DNA of 64,000 bases from Ricordea florida. Its lineage: Eukaryota > Cnidaria > Anthozoa > Corallimorpharia > Ricordeidae. Positions within the stretch are counted from its first letter, which is position 1. Every line of letters starts with the position of its first letter. The stretch spans positions 31,919,432 through 31,983,431 of the forward strand of contig OX453272.1 in NCBI GenBank assembly GCA_949710005.1, read 5' to 3'. Below the pieces are notes generated by a model, which did no database searches, was not told the origin of the DNA, and worked only from the letters and a program-made list of their open reading frames with translations. The position numbers and the translations under genes were made by a program. Shown here piece by piece: positions 12,793-24,130 of this stretch.

Positions 12793-13326
12793 ATGGCAAC
12801 ATTCAGAAATGCAAGGGAAGCTTTATAATTGTTTACCTATCAAGATGGAAGCATTGATCGATGATACACAGTTTGCCCTGTTGTATGATTAAAATTCCTC
12901 TGAAAATCTCGGATTTTCTTATTGGAAGTGTGGTCGCTTAGATCTTGATTCCATGACAGATGATAAGTGTAAGGGTGAGTTTCGCATTTTTAAGAACGAT
13001 ATTTATTTACTCGGAGACGTTCTTGATATTCAAGACTTAATGACATGCCCCAGTGACGCTCTTGTGGACGGAATAGAGGCTTTGAGTGAGTTGTTGAAGC
13101 GTTTTGCATACCCGTGTGGATTTGCGTGATTTGATTCCACGGCTTTGCGTGATTACAAACCGAAGGATGGTCAATGTATTCAATGAATAAAGCCACCTAC
13201 TCGTGCATTTAAATCAGCCATGGTTTGCCAGGGACCGTGTCTGTCATTTTGCTGCCACTATCCATGATAAAGGAACTCCACTCGAAAACTGTTGGCGTTT
13301 CATAGATGGATCAGTGAGACCCTTGT
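12793..13326 (+). pseudogene. PIF/Harbinger (HARBI1-like) DDE transposase relic
   Basis: Read across at least one frameshift and several stops, the plus strand encodes a start-like MATFRNAREAL segment, then FALLYD, a stretch with FRIFKNDIYLL and GIEALSELLKRFAYPCG, and then an IHDKGTPLENCWRFIDGSVRPLCR block. The last block matches the family signature in which the first catalytic Asp sits in a FIDGT(V/x)R motif. The copy is cut off at about 13326, where a cctatttttt low-complexity tract begins, so the rest of the catalytic domain is missing. It is dead. It may be related to the source of the nearby TWA-flanked MITEs, but no shared sequence links them. Confidence 0.7.
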
Positions 13327-13440
13327 GCAGGGTGTCCAGTTCCTATTTTTTCCTATTCTTTTTTTCCTATTTTTTGAGCACATTCCTATTTTCGCCTGTC
13401 TTTTAAATGAAACCTTCTATTTTTCCTATCTGTTAGTAGT
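13327..13440. repeat. Low-complexity cctattttt tract
   Basis: Repeated pyrimidine-rich units of the form cctatttttt abut and truncate the Harbinger transposase relic. Confidence 0.6.
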
Positions 13441-13699
13441 AACAGAATGGGCTCCTGGTAGTAACAGTAATCTTTAATGGGGATACCAACATCACAATAC
13501 AGTGGCTTACAGAAAGGTCCTCAAAAGAAAATTACCATAGCTAAGAAAAGAACAAATAAAACGAATATAAAATCGAGGAATATACAAGTAAAAAAATGTT
13601 CAGAATATGTACAAAATTAGGGAGAGAAAAAGCTAATTTAACCAATCATAAAATGGCTTTGGACAGGCCACGTTTGAATGAAGTCAGTGACTCTGCATC

Positions 13700-14370
13700 C
13701 CTTTATGAAATATCTAATCTATTTCCTTATATCTGAGCAGAAATTAATTGAAGACCTGTGACCCCAGGTTCTACTGGCGGTAGATTTGCGGCTGTTATTT
13801 CTAGACCTGGATTTATAAGTGTGAAAATCGCCGTCAAATGAGATTATTGGTACTGTATGGCAGAAATGATTACAGACTAATTTATAAATGAAAACAGAAC
13901 GATGTTCCAGTCTGCGGCGCAATAAACGTTTCCATCCAAGTCTCTTTAGTGCTTCTGTAGCTGATTAATGCGGAGGAAGATCTAATGTGAGACGAGTGCG
14001 CAGCCTTATTTTATAACACTTGAAGCTCGGACATCAAGGAGGCGTTTCCCCTGTCACCCCAGATTATGTCTCCATAATCAAAAAGAGGTAAAATAAATAA
14101 AGTTAATCACTATACCCAAGTACGTATAAGAATCTACGTTGTCAAGAGGGACGTCATCAGCAGAAATACAAACTGACTCAACGTTACTTAGCCGAAAACT
14201 GCTACCTATTAATAGGAATTTGGATTTCGAAAGATTCAGAGTAAGTTGATTAATTAGACCGCAGCCATTTACATACACATCCAGGTCTGCACTGATCTTA
14301 CTTTCTAAATCCATAAATAGATTTAGAGGCAAAATACAGAACGGTGTCATTTGCATATGAAGTAACATGA
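13700..14370 (-). pseudogene. LINE (CR1/L2/Jockey-like) reverse transcriptase C-terminal fragment
   Basis: The minus-strand translation at 14078-14368 carries the region after the RT catalytic motif. It shows the LTLNLSKSKFLL segment, the GSSFRL box and SYTYLGIVI (the conserved YLGV-type motif). Continuing downstream on the minus strand there is YGDIIWGD, the LQVLQNKAARTRL motif and a C-terminal RSRNNSRKS-containing segment, each typical of the LINE thumb and C-terminal region. Stops and frameshifts separate them. It is a 5'-truncated, dead copy without the YADD catalytic site. Confidence 0.75.
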
Positions 14371-14925
14371 CAGTACTGCAGAGCTTTCGGTAGAAAGCTA
14401 TTAGCTTGTGATGCCATGTGACCCAATGTGTGTTACAGAATTGAAAATGAAATCATAGTTACGTGTTTCACACGATGGTTCAGGATAAAGCAAGTAGTAG
14501 ATAATTACTTTATTTTTGTAAAATATTCTGCATCGATTGTACATTTATCTAGTAGTGTACTGAGTTCACTTGACTATATGTTCAACTGAAAATGGTGATG
14601 ATATTCTGAATGAACCCATGGAAAAAGCATTTCGTTATCCATAAATGTAGTGTTACATCATGCATTGTTATAGCCTGCACCATGCTTGGGGGGCGTAATA
14701 AAAACGTGGCGTCCATCTTTGGTTTCGTGGTGCTTTCTTGGTGCCACAATATGGTCTCAGGAGTGGGATTCCAACTGATTTAACACTCTTCCCGGAACTC
14801 AGGAATCATGATAAATCTGACGATGGTATCCTCGTCAGGACGGGTAGTCGCGGCGGTCATGCTCCCGAGGTTTTCGACCAAGGGAAATCCACGAAGAAAT
14901 TGTGAACCGTGCCTGTCTAACCACC
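14371..14925. other. No recognisable gene
   Basis: Unassigned sequence between the LINE fragment and the Gypsy relic. It may contain the 5' part of the Gypsy element, but no LTR was identifiable. Confidence 0.35.
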
Positions 14926-17320
14926 AGCGCAAAACGGACACCTGTCGGTATCCCGTAGGTCCGCCACACCGTCGCTCTGTCTGCCCAGCTTCGAACAAGC
15001 GATGCTTTAGGAAGGGCTGTGGAAGAATTGGATACGTTGCTCGCGCATGCCGAACGGGAGCACCCCCCGGCTTTAGCCAGCTCCACTCAGGCAAATCATC
15101 TTGATGCCGGTTTAGGGGAGGAGTATGAAACTGACCTCTTAGAGGTAGATATCAAACCAGAAAATTAAAGTCTGCCCAAATTGTCTACAGCAAAATCCCC
15201 TGGGCTTGGTGGTGGGCCGTAAATTCTTCAGCCATTTGAAACTAGGTGTGACCAAGGATCTAACCAAATCGATCAGGGCGCAGTTAGATACCGCCTTCAA
15301 TTGATCTCTACTTGCAACACACTGCCAGAAAAACTTGTTCAATCATTGATCCCTCCTGAGCAGAAGACCGAACGTCACCCCAGTCCATGATGGCATCCAC
15401 CGGTAGCCAGTAGCAAGACATGTCAAAATCAAAGAGCAGTTAGACAAGATCAAAAGTGAAGGAAAGATTTGCCGATAGTATGAGCTAACGGCTTACTGCA
15501 GTAACATTACAAATAGAGAGACAAAGAACAAATTTAAAATCTGTTTAGACCCATCAGACACCATTAAGGCAATCAGAATCCAAAGCATCCAATTCCCCGC
15601 TTCGAGGACATACTGCCACAACTAAGTGGTGCAAAGTTTTTTTCAGTTGCAGATGCCATGTCTGGTAAATCAAGCCTTGCCACACCATTCCATACACCTT
15701 TTGGCAGATACCGATGGCATCGACTGTCGTACGTACGGAGTCTCAGGTGGACCCGAGGAGTATCAGGCGAAACAGCAGGAAGCCCTTGCAGGACTGAAAG
15801 TTGTCTGCAACATTGCTGATGATGTTCTTATTTATGGAAGTGGACAAACACAGAAGGAGGCCGAGACAAATCATGGTGAGAATTTTTATGATTTCCTGCT
15901 GCGAATGCAACTAGTGAGACTCAAGTTGAACCCGGCCAAATGGAGGTTCAAAACTCAAAAGGTGATTTTCATGGGATTCCTGCTCAGTCCTGAAGGGGTT
16001 AGCCCAGCTCCAACCATGGTGGAAGCAATCTCAAACATGCCCAAGCCTGCAGACCCATCAACTGTTCAGCGGTACTTGGGTATGCTCAATTTCCTTGCAA
16101 GATGTTGTCCAAAAATTGATTGATGTGGTCAAGCCTTTAAGATGTCACCTTCAATTGGACGGACTCACTTGATGAGTCTAGGGAACCCATTGCTTATCCC
16201 CCTGTTTTGTGTTATTTTAATCCGCAACTGCCCGTAACCCTTCAGAGGGATGCGTCAGGTGTTGGCGGTGGTAGAGCGCTCTTGCAGAGTGACCAACCAG
16301 TGGCATTTTACTCCAGCACTCTAACAGAAACTGAACAGAGATAAGCTGTGATTGAAAAGGAATGTCTTGCTATCTGCTTGGCGTTTAAGAAATGGGACAG
16401 TCTACTTTATGGAAAGTCAGATATCAAAGTACAAACGGATCATGAGCCACTGTAGAGTATCTTCAAGAAGCCTCTCATCAAAGCACTACGGCTACTACAA
16501 GCCATGCGCATTAGACTCCGATGGTCATTTGAAGTGAACCCTAAGAAGGGGACACAACACGCAATAGCCGACACCCTGTCCAGAGCTCCTCTCCAAACGT
16601 TGTCCACAACAAATCTTTCCGGAGAACAGAGATTTCGAGTGGAATTAGAAACAATGGCCTTCAACAATTCTGGTGTCTCCAAGGTTACTCAGGAAAACTT
16701 GCAGGAGCAGACAGCTAAGGATCCAGCACTGCAAAAGCTATCTCTTTTCGGACTGGCTGGCCAACTGCCAAAACAGGTGTGGATCCATTAGTGCGACCTT
16801 ACTATTTTTTTCGAAGATGAACTCCTTGTGGCATACGGCATAGTGTATAAAGGCCAGCAAGCAGTCATTCCAAGCTCAATGAGACAAGCTATGTTTGAGA
16901 AAATCCACAGAACGGATTTCGGAATAGGATCCTGCATTCGTAGAGCCAAGGTGTCCCTCTTCTGGCCAGGCATGACTTCAAATATCAAGAACAAGTGCAT
17001 GTCCTGCCCAGTGTGTGCTCAATACGCTAGTCAAGCCCCAAAAGAACCCATGCTCAGTTATGGTATTCCAGACAGTCCATGGTCCGTGGTTAAGCCAAGA
17101 TATCTTCATATGGGAAGGAAAGTGGCATCTGGTAACGAAGTGCCATTACAGTTATTGGGTCGAAATCGATGTTCTGCCCAACACACTCACTGCAACAGTA
17201 GTGAAGCCGACCAAAGCGCACTTTGCGAGATTCGGGATACCCGAGCACTTAATCATGGACAATATTCCACAGTTTATCAGCACTGAGTACTTGTACTCAG
17301 TGCTGATAAACTGTGGACCC
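14926..17320 (+). pseudogene. Gypsy (Ty3/mdg4-like) retrotransposon gag-pol relic
   Basis: Domains occur in the canonical gag-RT-RNaseH-integrase order on the plus strand. A decayed zinc knuckle lies at about 14944-15056, with its Cys spacing disturbed. RT lies at about 15420-16120: FKICLDPSD, TPFGRYRW, then NIADDVLIYG as the catalytic motif C and FMGFLLSPEG. RNase H lies at about 16190-16600: DASGVG, then ADTLSRAPL. The integrase zinc-binding domain (SLFWPGM, CMSCPVC) is at about 16885-17030 and part of the integrase core (GIPEHLIMDN) reaches 17285. In-frame stops include TAA at 16342 and TAG at 16453, with several frameshifts. The element ends abruptly at a palindrome at 17267-17316. No LTRs were seen. 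It is inactive. Confidence 0.88.
17267..17316. repeat. Perfect 24-bp-arm palindrome inside the integrase relic
   Basis: The arms 17267-17290 and 17293-17316 are exact reverse complements around a TT centre (gagtac-tt-gtactc). The left arm is genuine integrase sequence and the right arm is its inverted copy, after which Gypsy homology stops. This is a local inverted duplication, not an element terminus of a known class. Confidence 0.9.
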
Positions 17321-17639
17321 TTGATCCTTGTTCTTTTGATACATCCTCTTGACAATCTTCACAGCTGTAAGTCACTTACAAATGTCAGATGGTTCAGCTT
17401 TTATAGATTTTATGTGAAATTGAGGCGCAGAGCTAAATTTTGTCGTGTACAAGTTTACGTTTTTACCGATATTTTACGCCAGTTCCTTTCGTGTTAAAAA
17501 GTCACTTGTGGACAACCGTTCCCTAACCAAACTATTACATTTGCCAGAAAAGTGATAGGACATATGAGAAAGACTAAATTTCAAGGACTTTTCAAGACCA
17601 AGTCGAGAAATCAAGTCCTTTTGAAGGACCTCAATAGGG

Positions 17640-19460
17640 TCCGTGAAGCGGCCTTTAAAGTGTTTTGTTGCTTCAAGAATAGACAAAGATGTGAAGTTTA
17701 CGATTCTACCCATGACAACAAAAAACGTCTTAGATATCCTAAAAGATATTCAAGCTAATAAATCTACTGGCATCGATAACATTGGCGCTAAAATACTAAA
17801 GGTAGCTGCTCCAGCTTTAGTTCCTTCTATCACAAAAATCATAAATTTCTCCCCGTCATGTGGTATTTTCCCAAGCGGATGGAAGATAGCCAAAGTCACT
17901 CCAATCTTTAAAGATGGTGAACGTGACGATGTAAAACATTTTCGTCCAATTTCTGTGTTACCCATTATATCCAAAATTATTGAGAAGCACGTACATAAAC
18001 ACCTCTACACATACATGAGTCAGAATAGCTTGTTTTATAGTAAACAATCTGGTTTTCGATGTCATCACAGCACTGAAACAGCACTTATAAAGATCATTGA
18101 TCAGTTGCTGTTTGAACTGGATAACACTGATCATGTAACTGGCATGGTAACGGTAGACTACCAAAAAGCTTTTGACATGCTTGATCATTCTCTGCTTTTA
18201 TCAAAGCTGAAGATCTATGGCTTTGATGAAAATGCTATTGCTTGGACAAAATCATATCTGCATCAAAGGAAACAGTGTGTTCAGTTGTCTGGAGCACGAT
18301 CAACCATGAGAGAAATCTGCCACGGGATTCCACAAGGGTCCATATTGGGACCTCTATTTTTTATAATCTTCATAAATGACCTTCCCTTACACATTGGCAA
18401 TGCTGAGCTGGATTTGTATGCAGACGATACCACTATATCGAAGTCAGCTGATTATAAAGAACTACATCACTGAGCTAATAAAATCCTTGGAGGAATCTGT
18501 TGTCAATGTTCAAGATTGGGCTGCTGGTAACAAGATGCCATTGATTGAAAAAAGACAGAGTTTCTACTAATTACTGGGAAACGTCTGGCTTCTATGATTG
18601 GTAAACAGAGTCCACCAGTACCGCGAGACATTAAGCGAGTTTCAAGTACAAAGTTACTTGGTTTAGTTGTCGATGATAAACTTAGTTTTAATGAACATAT
18701 TGATTACATTTGTGGAAAGCTTGCGAATTGAAACGTATTGGAATACTAAAGAGGATCAGAAACTGTTTGTCAGTTAATCAAAGGCAATTATACTATAACG
18801 CTATTATTAAGCCTGTTATGATGTATGGATCTATTACATGGTCTATTTGTAGTAAAGCAAATTTAACTAGGGTATTACAACTGCAAAAAAGGGCTGCAAG
18901 GGTGATTTTAGATTCATCAAGACTATCACCGTCAGTTGAACTTTTTAATAAGTTGGGATGGCTTCCTTTCTATGAAGAAATTAAAGTGAATAAATGTAGT
19001 TTGACTTATAAACGTGTAAATGGTGAAGTTCCATCATATATTTTTGAAGCGTTAAAATTGAATAGCCAAATGCATGCTAGAAATACCAGACATGCAAATT
19101 TAAACTTGATTTGTCCTAAGCAGGAAAACTGAGGGTAGCAAAATGTTCTCTGTTACAGTGGCTCAACTTTGGAATAGTTTATCATTAAATTTAAGAGGGC
19201 AGGCATCGGCTAGCTTGTTTAGAAGGAAATTTGAAAAGTTGTTATTAGATTAACAAAAATGTTTAGTACATTTTTGTCCGTGATTTGTAATGCATTAGCT
19301 TTTATATACTTTTTAGGTCTGCATTATTACGTATTTAACGATTTTTAGGGTGTTTATAAATTTTAATCTGTATTTCGTGAGGGCTACAAGTTTGTTAGTA
19401 CTTTTGTACTATTATGTACTACCATCATTAAATAAAGCCGTTACTATTACTATTACTATA
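17640..19460 (+). pseudogene. LINE (CR1/L2-like) retrotransposon, 5'-truncated, with 3' tail
   Basis: An almost continuous RT reads from 17643: the KSTGIDNI box, PISVLPIISKIIEKH, motif A VDYQKAFDMLDH (about 18160), motif B GIPQGSILGP (about 18325) and motif C LYADDT (about 18415-18430). A frameshift near 18455 and a stop near 18729 break the frame. The thumb and C-terminus resume (TKLLGLVVDD, then LQLQKRAARVIL, then AQLWNSLS) to a stop at about 19252. A roughly 190-bp 3' UTR ends in aataaag and a TTACTA microsatellite tail (about 19439-19459), as in L2/CR1-type LINEs. The endonuclease domain is missing. The copy sits directly after the broken Gypsy element. Confidence 0.88.
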
Positions 19461-21384
19461 GAGGGAGGGGGGGGGGGGGCTCACGAACACCGAAGGCAGG
19501 AATATACTAGGGGGTCCGCCGGCATCCCCCCGGGAAATTTTACAATTTGAAAATCCCGATTTCCATCGTTACGAGGGATATGTCAACTCAGACACTCATG
19601 TTCTCTTATCTTTGTGTTTGTGGGTGTTTTTGCACGATTTTGTTTTGTCTGACTTTGAAATATTTTTTGGATTTTTTTATCGGTTCTATTCAAACAATTT
19701 GGATAAGATGTTTCAGAATGGAAAATATGGAAATTCTGACAGTTGTGTTCTAACGTTCTTGCGAAAAAAATTCCTAGAAATGAATTTGATGACCACAAAT
19801 TTGACGGAAAAAGCGTGCTACTGTAACCTACAAAACAAATGGAAATAAACAGTTGTGTTTGTGTTGTCCCTTCACGTCACCTAAAACTTTAGATTTGCTT
19901 CTTGAATTTCCCAATTGCGATTTTCATTGGTTTCACTGAAAAAAATCGCGATGGCTGTTGAATCCAAAGAATCAGTTCTCAAAAATAAATAAATAAATAA
20001 ATACTTAAGAAACAAATTAAAAAACAAATAACCATACCGAAGAAAAACGTTGAAGAGGGGGGGAGGGGGGGAAGCTAAAGCCCATCCAGCCCCTCCCTCC
20101 CCACGGCCCCTGCTTAAGCAAAGACCTTTCAAGACACCTGCCAAAATTCATGACCTTTTCAAGACTGTACGAACCATGCATCAAGCTCTGAATCAGATAT
20201 GCAAAATCAAGTGTTGGCAAAATTGTTGAATTCAATTCAATTCAATTCAATTTTTATTTTTACACGACGATTACGAGAGAAAAACATAATTACAATATAG
20301 GTATTAAAAATAAGCCAAAAGGAAAAATGGAAGAAGGAAAAAAAAGATGAATTACTTTGCTGATGTGTCGTGTGCAGTGCCCAAAGGAGCTGTACGCTTT
20401 CGAGTTGGCCACTGCTGACGATGGAAAACTAGAGTGGAGTATATCAGAAAAATGTTCATGTTCGGACGAAGTTAGGATTGCTAGAGTCTACGTTTGGCTT
20501 AAAAGGAGCACTTGTTTATATTTTGATTTAAATATAAATACCGAGCTGGATTGTTTGATATGAAGGTCTATAGATTCCCAGATTTTAGAAGAGATGAATG
20601 CAAATGTTTGCTTGTTTGTTTGTTTGTTGTACCAGATTGACAATGAGTTGGTTGAATTTACACGGACGGACACCCGTTCACTTCTCAGATTTAGAGACTT
20701 TCAATTTTACATAGATCATAAAAAACCCCAAACGCTGTGTCATATTCCGCACGATTCTACAGAGTAACAGCCCAGAAACGAAGACTGTTTCATTGATACT
20801 GCTCCATGGAATTATCATGTTCAGTCAATGCAAAGAGATGAGTCGGCTACAAAGAGTAACACTTTGTTATCGCTCAGGAGCAGGAAGAAGACAGACCCTG
20901 GTTGACCAGGTTGCAGTCACATTAGATCAATCACAACTAATGTTCGCAAGTTTATCGAGTTGTTGTCCTTCTTGGCCAGTACGTTTCTCTCCCTCTTCTT
21001 CAAACCACAGGGCGCAACAACACACGTGGATGAGTTACACGAATCGCAAGAAGAACGCAGCAGCATCAAGGGAACTACGATCTAATATTTAATCAGATAC
21101 TTGAATCACACAAAGTCGACCCAATCCTTGTGTCTGATGAAATCATTTCTCTAATGAGAACAAGAGATAGCTAGCGAAAGCTCGCTAGAACAACAAATGA
21201 CACTCTAGCAGGTGCCGCCTATAATAACTTTAAAGGGAAGTCAAGTGTGATCTATGGTTTGCAGAACGGGAGTATGTACACCTCGCAGCTTCACCAAAAT
21301 AACCCGTCAGGAAGAATACATGACCTACTGTTTCATAGTTCTTAAGGAATAACAATCTGACCCGTGCAAACTATAACTTAAATT
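19461..21384. other. Repeat-rich spacer without a recognised gene
   Basis: It contains a G-run (19459-19480), a fragment with a ggggtccgccggcatccccc motif of a type common at marine-invertebrate repeat ends (about 19510-19545) and an AAAT microsatellite (19985-20003). A ttcaa microsatellite joined to an AT-rich stretch (20224-20330) resembles the reverse complement of a non-LTR 3' tail. Open frames at 20357-20563 and 20793-21092 show no recognisable motif. Confidence 0.4.
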
Positions 21385-21530
21385 AGTAAAATCTACTTGT
21401 AGACTAATGCAAATACCGCAATCTGATTGGCTAAGCTACTGCAGACTATCAGCCATTAGTAAAATCTACTTGTAGACTAATGCAAATGCCACAATCTGAT
21501 TGGCTGAGCTACAGCAGACTATCAGCCATT
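21385..21530. repeat. Tandem duplication, two 73-bp units
   Basis: Units 21385-21457 and 21458-21530 are nearly identical, starting agtaaaatctacttgtagac and differing at a handful of positions. Each contains a ctgattggct word. It lies just before a dispersed repeat (21531-21960). Confidence 0.9.
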
Positions 21531-21695
21531 AGATAGCACTTGGCTGAAGATCGTTTTCAAAATGGCGACGTATGGACGCTTTTACCTTCTTCTTCTTCTT
21601 CCTGGGCGACTGACCTCCTTCAATTCTGAAGATTCCAGTGAGCGTGTAAATAAAAACTACAAATTAAAGTAAAGCTTAAATGCTATGATAAAAAT

Positions 21696-21748
<53 letters not shown>

Positions 21749-21960
21749 GTCAAAGTTAACATCGTGAGCGAAGTTTCGCAGGAAGATCGAGTATTTTAGT
21801 GTTTTTTTTTCACCGACACATGATTTGTTCATTACGATTTTTACTAAAACAATTATATTATTCGCTCTCGATTTCTATGAAGTGATAGTTGATTCGGCCT
21901 TCGACCTCATCAGTTATCAACCCATAGAAATCTCGAGCTCATAATCTAATTGTTAATTAG
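21531..21960 (+). repeat. Dispersed repeat with internal AAT microsatellite, copy 1
   Basis: This shares several blocks with 37375-38045: caagatctttttcaaaatgg-like sequence, agtttcgcaggaagat, caccgacacatgatt, and a terminal block of tagaaatctcg then gtaatctaattgttaatta. Both copies carry an AAT microsatellite (here 21697-21747). A hairpin around cggccttcgacc lies at about 21875-21935. It is non-coding and its class is unknown. Confidence 0.6.
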
Positions 21961-22926
21961 AACCATCGAGGAAGCCAATAGCTGAGAAAATAGTATAGTT
22001 TTAATTCAATGCTCCATCAGGTTTTACAATAAAATTGTACCTCGATCTGTACAACATACAAGCGTGAAGACAAAGTGGCCAACATCTAAAAACCTAAAAT
22101 AGAAACTGCTTTTCTCAGTAGACTGAGACCAGAAAATCTCTTATACATTTACCCAACAACTCAAACATCTCATATAGAGTGACCATTAAACATGTAGACT
22201 CTCCTGTTGCACTCTCAATTTAATGAAATTCATTTGAGGTAATAGAAAATTGATAAGTTTTCCAAGAGGAAAAATAAAGCAAGTCGCGGAACAAAATACT
22301 GAAAAAAGAATTGACTGGAATCCTCTCTCAATGTTTCAGTCACTTGAAGCCATACTCTAAAAGTACTCATTTAACAATTAAGTCCTGTTACCCTACAAAA
22401 TGTAAGTTTTAACAAGTGTAGTTACAACAAACTATAGGGCAATATTGATATTAATAACAATATGAAAGTTACTAACATAAACAAAGTCCAATCAGAAATA
22501 AGAACAAAATATATAGTTTATCATATAAACTCCAACGAAATACCTGGTGAGCTTTAGCGCGAAAATGGCATCTTTACAGGTCGAAATAACATGATACTTC
22601 ACACATGAAAAAGCATCACGTTGAAAATGGTTCGGTATTTCATTGGCGTTCATAGATATTAAAAAAAAATACATGACCATTTGGAGATACTTGGAAATTT
22701 ATCTTTCAGTGTTGATAAAACATTTTTCAATTCTCGAGGAGAAATTTCCGCAGTCATGTTATATCCTCTATTTATTGAACAAAATAATTTCACGTTTATT
22801 TTATCTATTATCATTACTTTGTAATCCTATTAACAAAAAAAATTACAGAAACAATAGAGTAGTTTTGCGAAACAATAAATACTGTAGATGAAAAATGGTA
22901 GGGTTGTGGGATTTCGCTTGAAATGA
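21961..22926. other. AT-rich sequence without a recognised gene
   Basis: Short open frames only, with no motifs. The last 35 bases (22892-22926) are a direct repeat of the loop region of the foldback that follows (23138-23172). Confidence 0.4.
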
Positions 22927-23045
22927 CAACATCAAAATGTAATAAGGGTAAGTTGAAGCCACACATATGCGCACTGAGGCGACAGTGGTAGAAGAGATAA
23001 AACCCTGTTGCTACCAAAAAAAAGATGAAAAAATTGAGCTCAAAA

Positions 23046-23106
23046 GCCAGCAGCCATGGACAGCTGTTTCGGCCCTGTTAGGCCTCATCAGCATGGCACA
23101 GCTAGC
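23046..23106 (-). ncRNA. Hammerhead ribozyme (type I-like), left arm
   Basis: On the minus strand the order is stem I 5' strand (GCTAGC, internal loop TGT, GCCATG), then the invariant CTGATGA box. Next comes stem II (GGCCT-AACA-GGGCC, five pairs with one wobble), the invariant GAAAC, a very short stem III (ACAGCTGT) and the cleavage triplet GTC. The stem I 3' strand follows (CATGGC, then GCTGGC). Six Watson-Crick pairs flank the core, then an internal loop and six more pairs (one wobble). Predicted self-cleavage falls between 23059 and 23058. All core residues visible are intact. Minimal hammerheads of this form are known from Penelope-like retroelements. Confidence 0.85.
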
Positions 23107-23229
23107 AGATGAACTCTCACATTATGAATGTCAAGGTGATGAAAAATGGTAGGGTTGTGGGATGTGGCTTGAAATGAAACCATTTTTCATCACCTTGACA
23201 TTCATAATGTGGGAACCCAGATCTCATCT

Positions 23230-23290
23230 GCTAGCTTTGCCATGCTGATGAGGCCTAACAAGGCCGAAACAGCTGTCTGTGGCTGCTGGC
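23230..23290 (+). ncRNA. Hammerhead ribozyme (type I-like), right arm
   Basis: This is the plus-strand counterpart of the left-arm motif. It has GCTAGC, then loop TTT, then GCCATG; CTGATGA at 23245-23251; stem II GGCCT-AACA-AGGCC at 23252-23265 (five Watson-Crick pairs); GAAAC at 23266-23270; short stem III; and GTC ending at 23277. Predicted cleavage is between 23277 and 23278. Stem I has two G-U wobbles next to the core where the left-arm copy has canonical pairs, so it may be slightly weaker. The catalytic core is intact. Confidence 0.82.
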
Positions 23291-23935
23291 TTTTGAGCTC
23301 AATTTTTTCATCTTTTTTTTGGTAGCAACAGGGTTTAATCCCTTCTACCACTGCCGCCTCAGTGCGCATATGTGTGGCCTCAACTTACCCTTATTACATT
23401 TTGACGTTAACAAATACTGTAGGCCGAGGTTGGGTACAGTGATGAAATAAGTACATGTAATAATGTGTCCTATAATAACAATTTGTTCCTTTTTCTCATA
23501 AAAGAGACGGAAATACTTTAGAGGACAGAGAGAGAATTCCATACACAAATCAAGCAACAAGACTGTTCGCTTAAGTAGCATGTAGACAGTCAGTAAATAA
23601 TTTTCCAAGTGACCACCAACTTTGCATTTCAACCCAACCGTCTGTAAATTACATTCATAATGCAATGAAGAAACTCAATGAAAACCAGAAACTGTGGTTA
23701 AGCTGTATCAGACATCCAGAAGATGTCTTTCAACACACCTCAAACAAAAGAAAATTGATCAAAAGTCTTCAGCTACCATCGTGTTTACAACTTTTCTCCT
23801 TCGGTGTTTTGTATCTTGTGTTTGATATAAAGATGTTTTACTCAAATTTTCTATAATCCAGCACACTTATATTTTGGTACAAATTATCAATACTTTGACA
23901 TTGTTGTAGTAGATACAAATACAGATGTACCTCTT

Positions 23936-24130
23936 GCTAACTGAGTTCGAGGTGCGTATTGTAAGTTACGGACCGAGTTTTTCGTAACTTACAATACAGA
24001 CCGAGAAAACGAGGTTTGTAAGATATTCATTATATCTCTTTGGCGACCAAAACAAAGTTTTGAATTTAGCGGGCCGTACAATGAAGTACGGTCCGCTAAA
24101 TTGACCAATCACAGGGCGCGCACTAACTGA
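23936..24130. repeat. Dispersed hairpin-bearing repeat, copy 1
   Basis: Two nested hairpins are visible: tattgtaagttacg paired with cgtaacttacaata (about 23957-23995), and agcgggccgta paired with tacggtccgct (about 24068-24100). The second is followed by aaattgaccaatcacag. The same block order recurs, diverged, at 42573-42835. It is probably a non-autonomous element of unknown class. Confidence 0.65.

Larger units (their letters stand above)
22927..23409. mobile_element. Long foldback element with about 220-bp arms
   Basis: The left arm 22927-23149 and right arm 23181-23409 are imperfect reverse complements over about 220 bp. They are separated by a 31-bp loop (23150-23180) that is repeated directly just upstream of the left arm (22892-22926). 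Each arm contains a hammerhead ribozyme motif transcribed outward (minus strand in the left arm, plus strand in the right arm). This is the organisation expected if two copies of a ribozyme-bearing retroelement end, as known for Penelope-like elements and retrozymes, inserted head to head. No RT coding sequence is present. Confidence 0.85.

Noticed and set aside
21880..21935. Hammerhead-like minus-strand sequence CTGATGA-GGTCGAAGGCC-GAATC
   Set aside because: The base after GAA is T instead of the required A, and no U-H cleavage site with a closing stem III is present.
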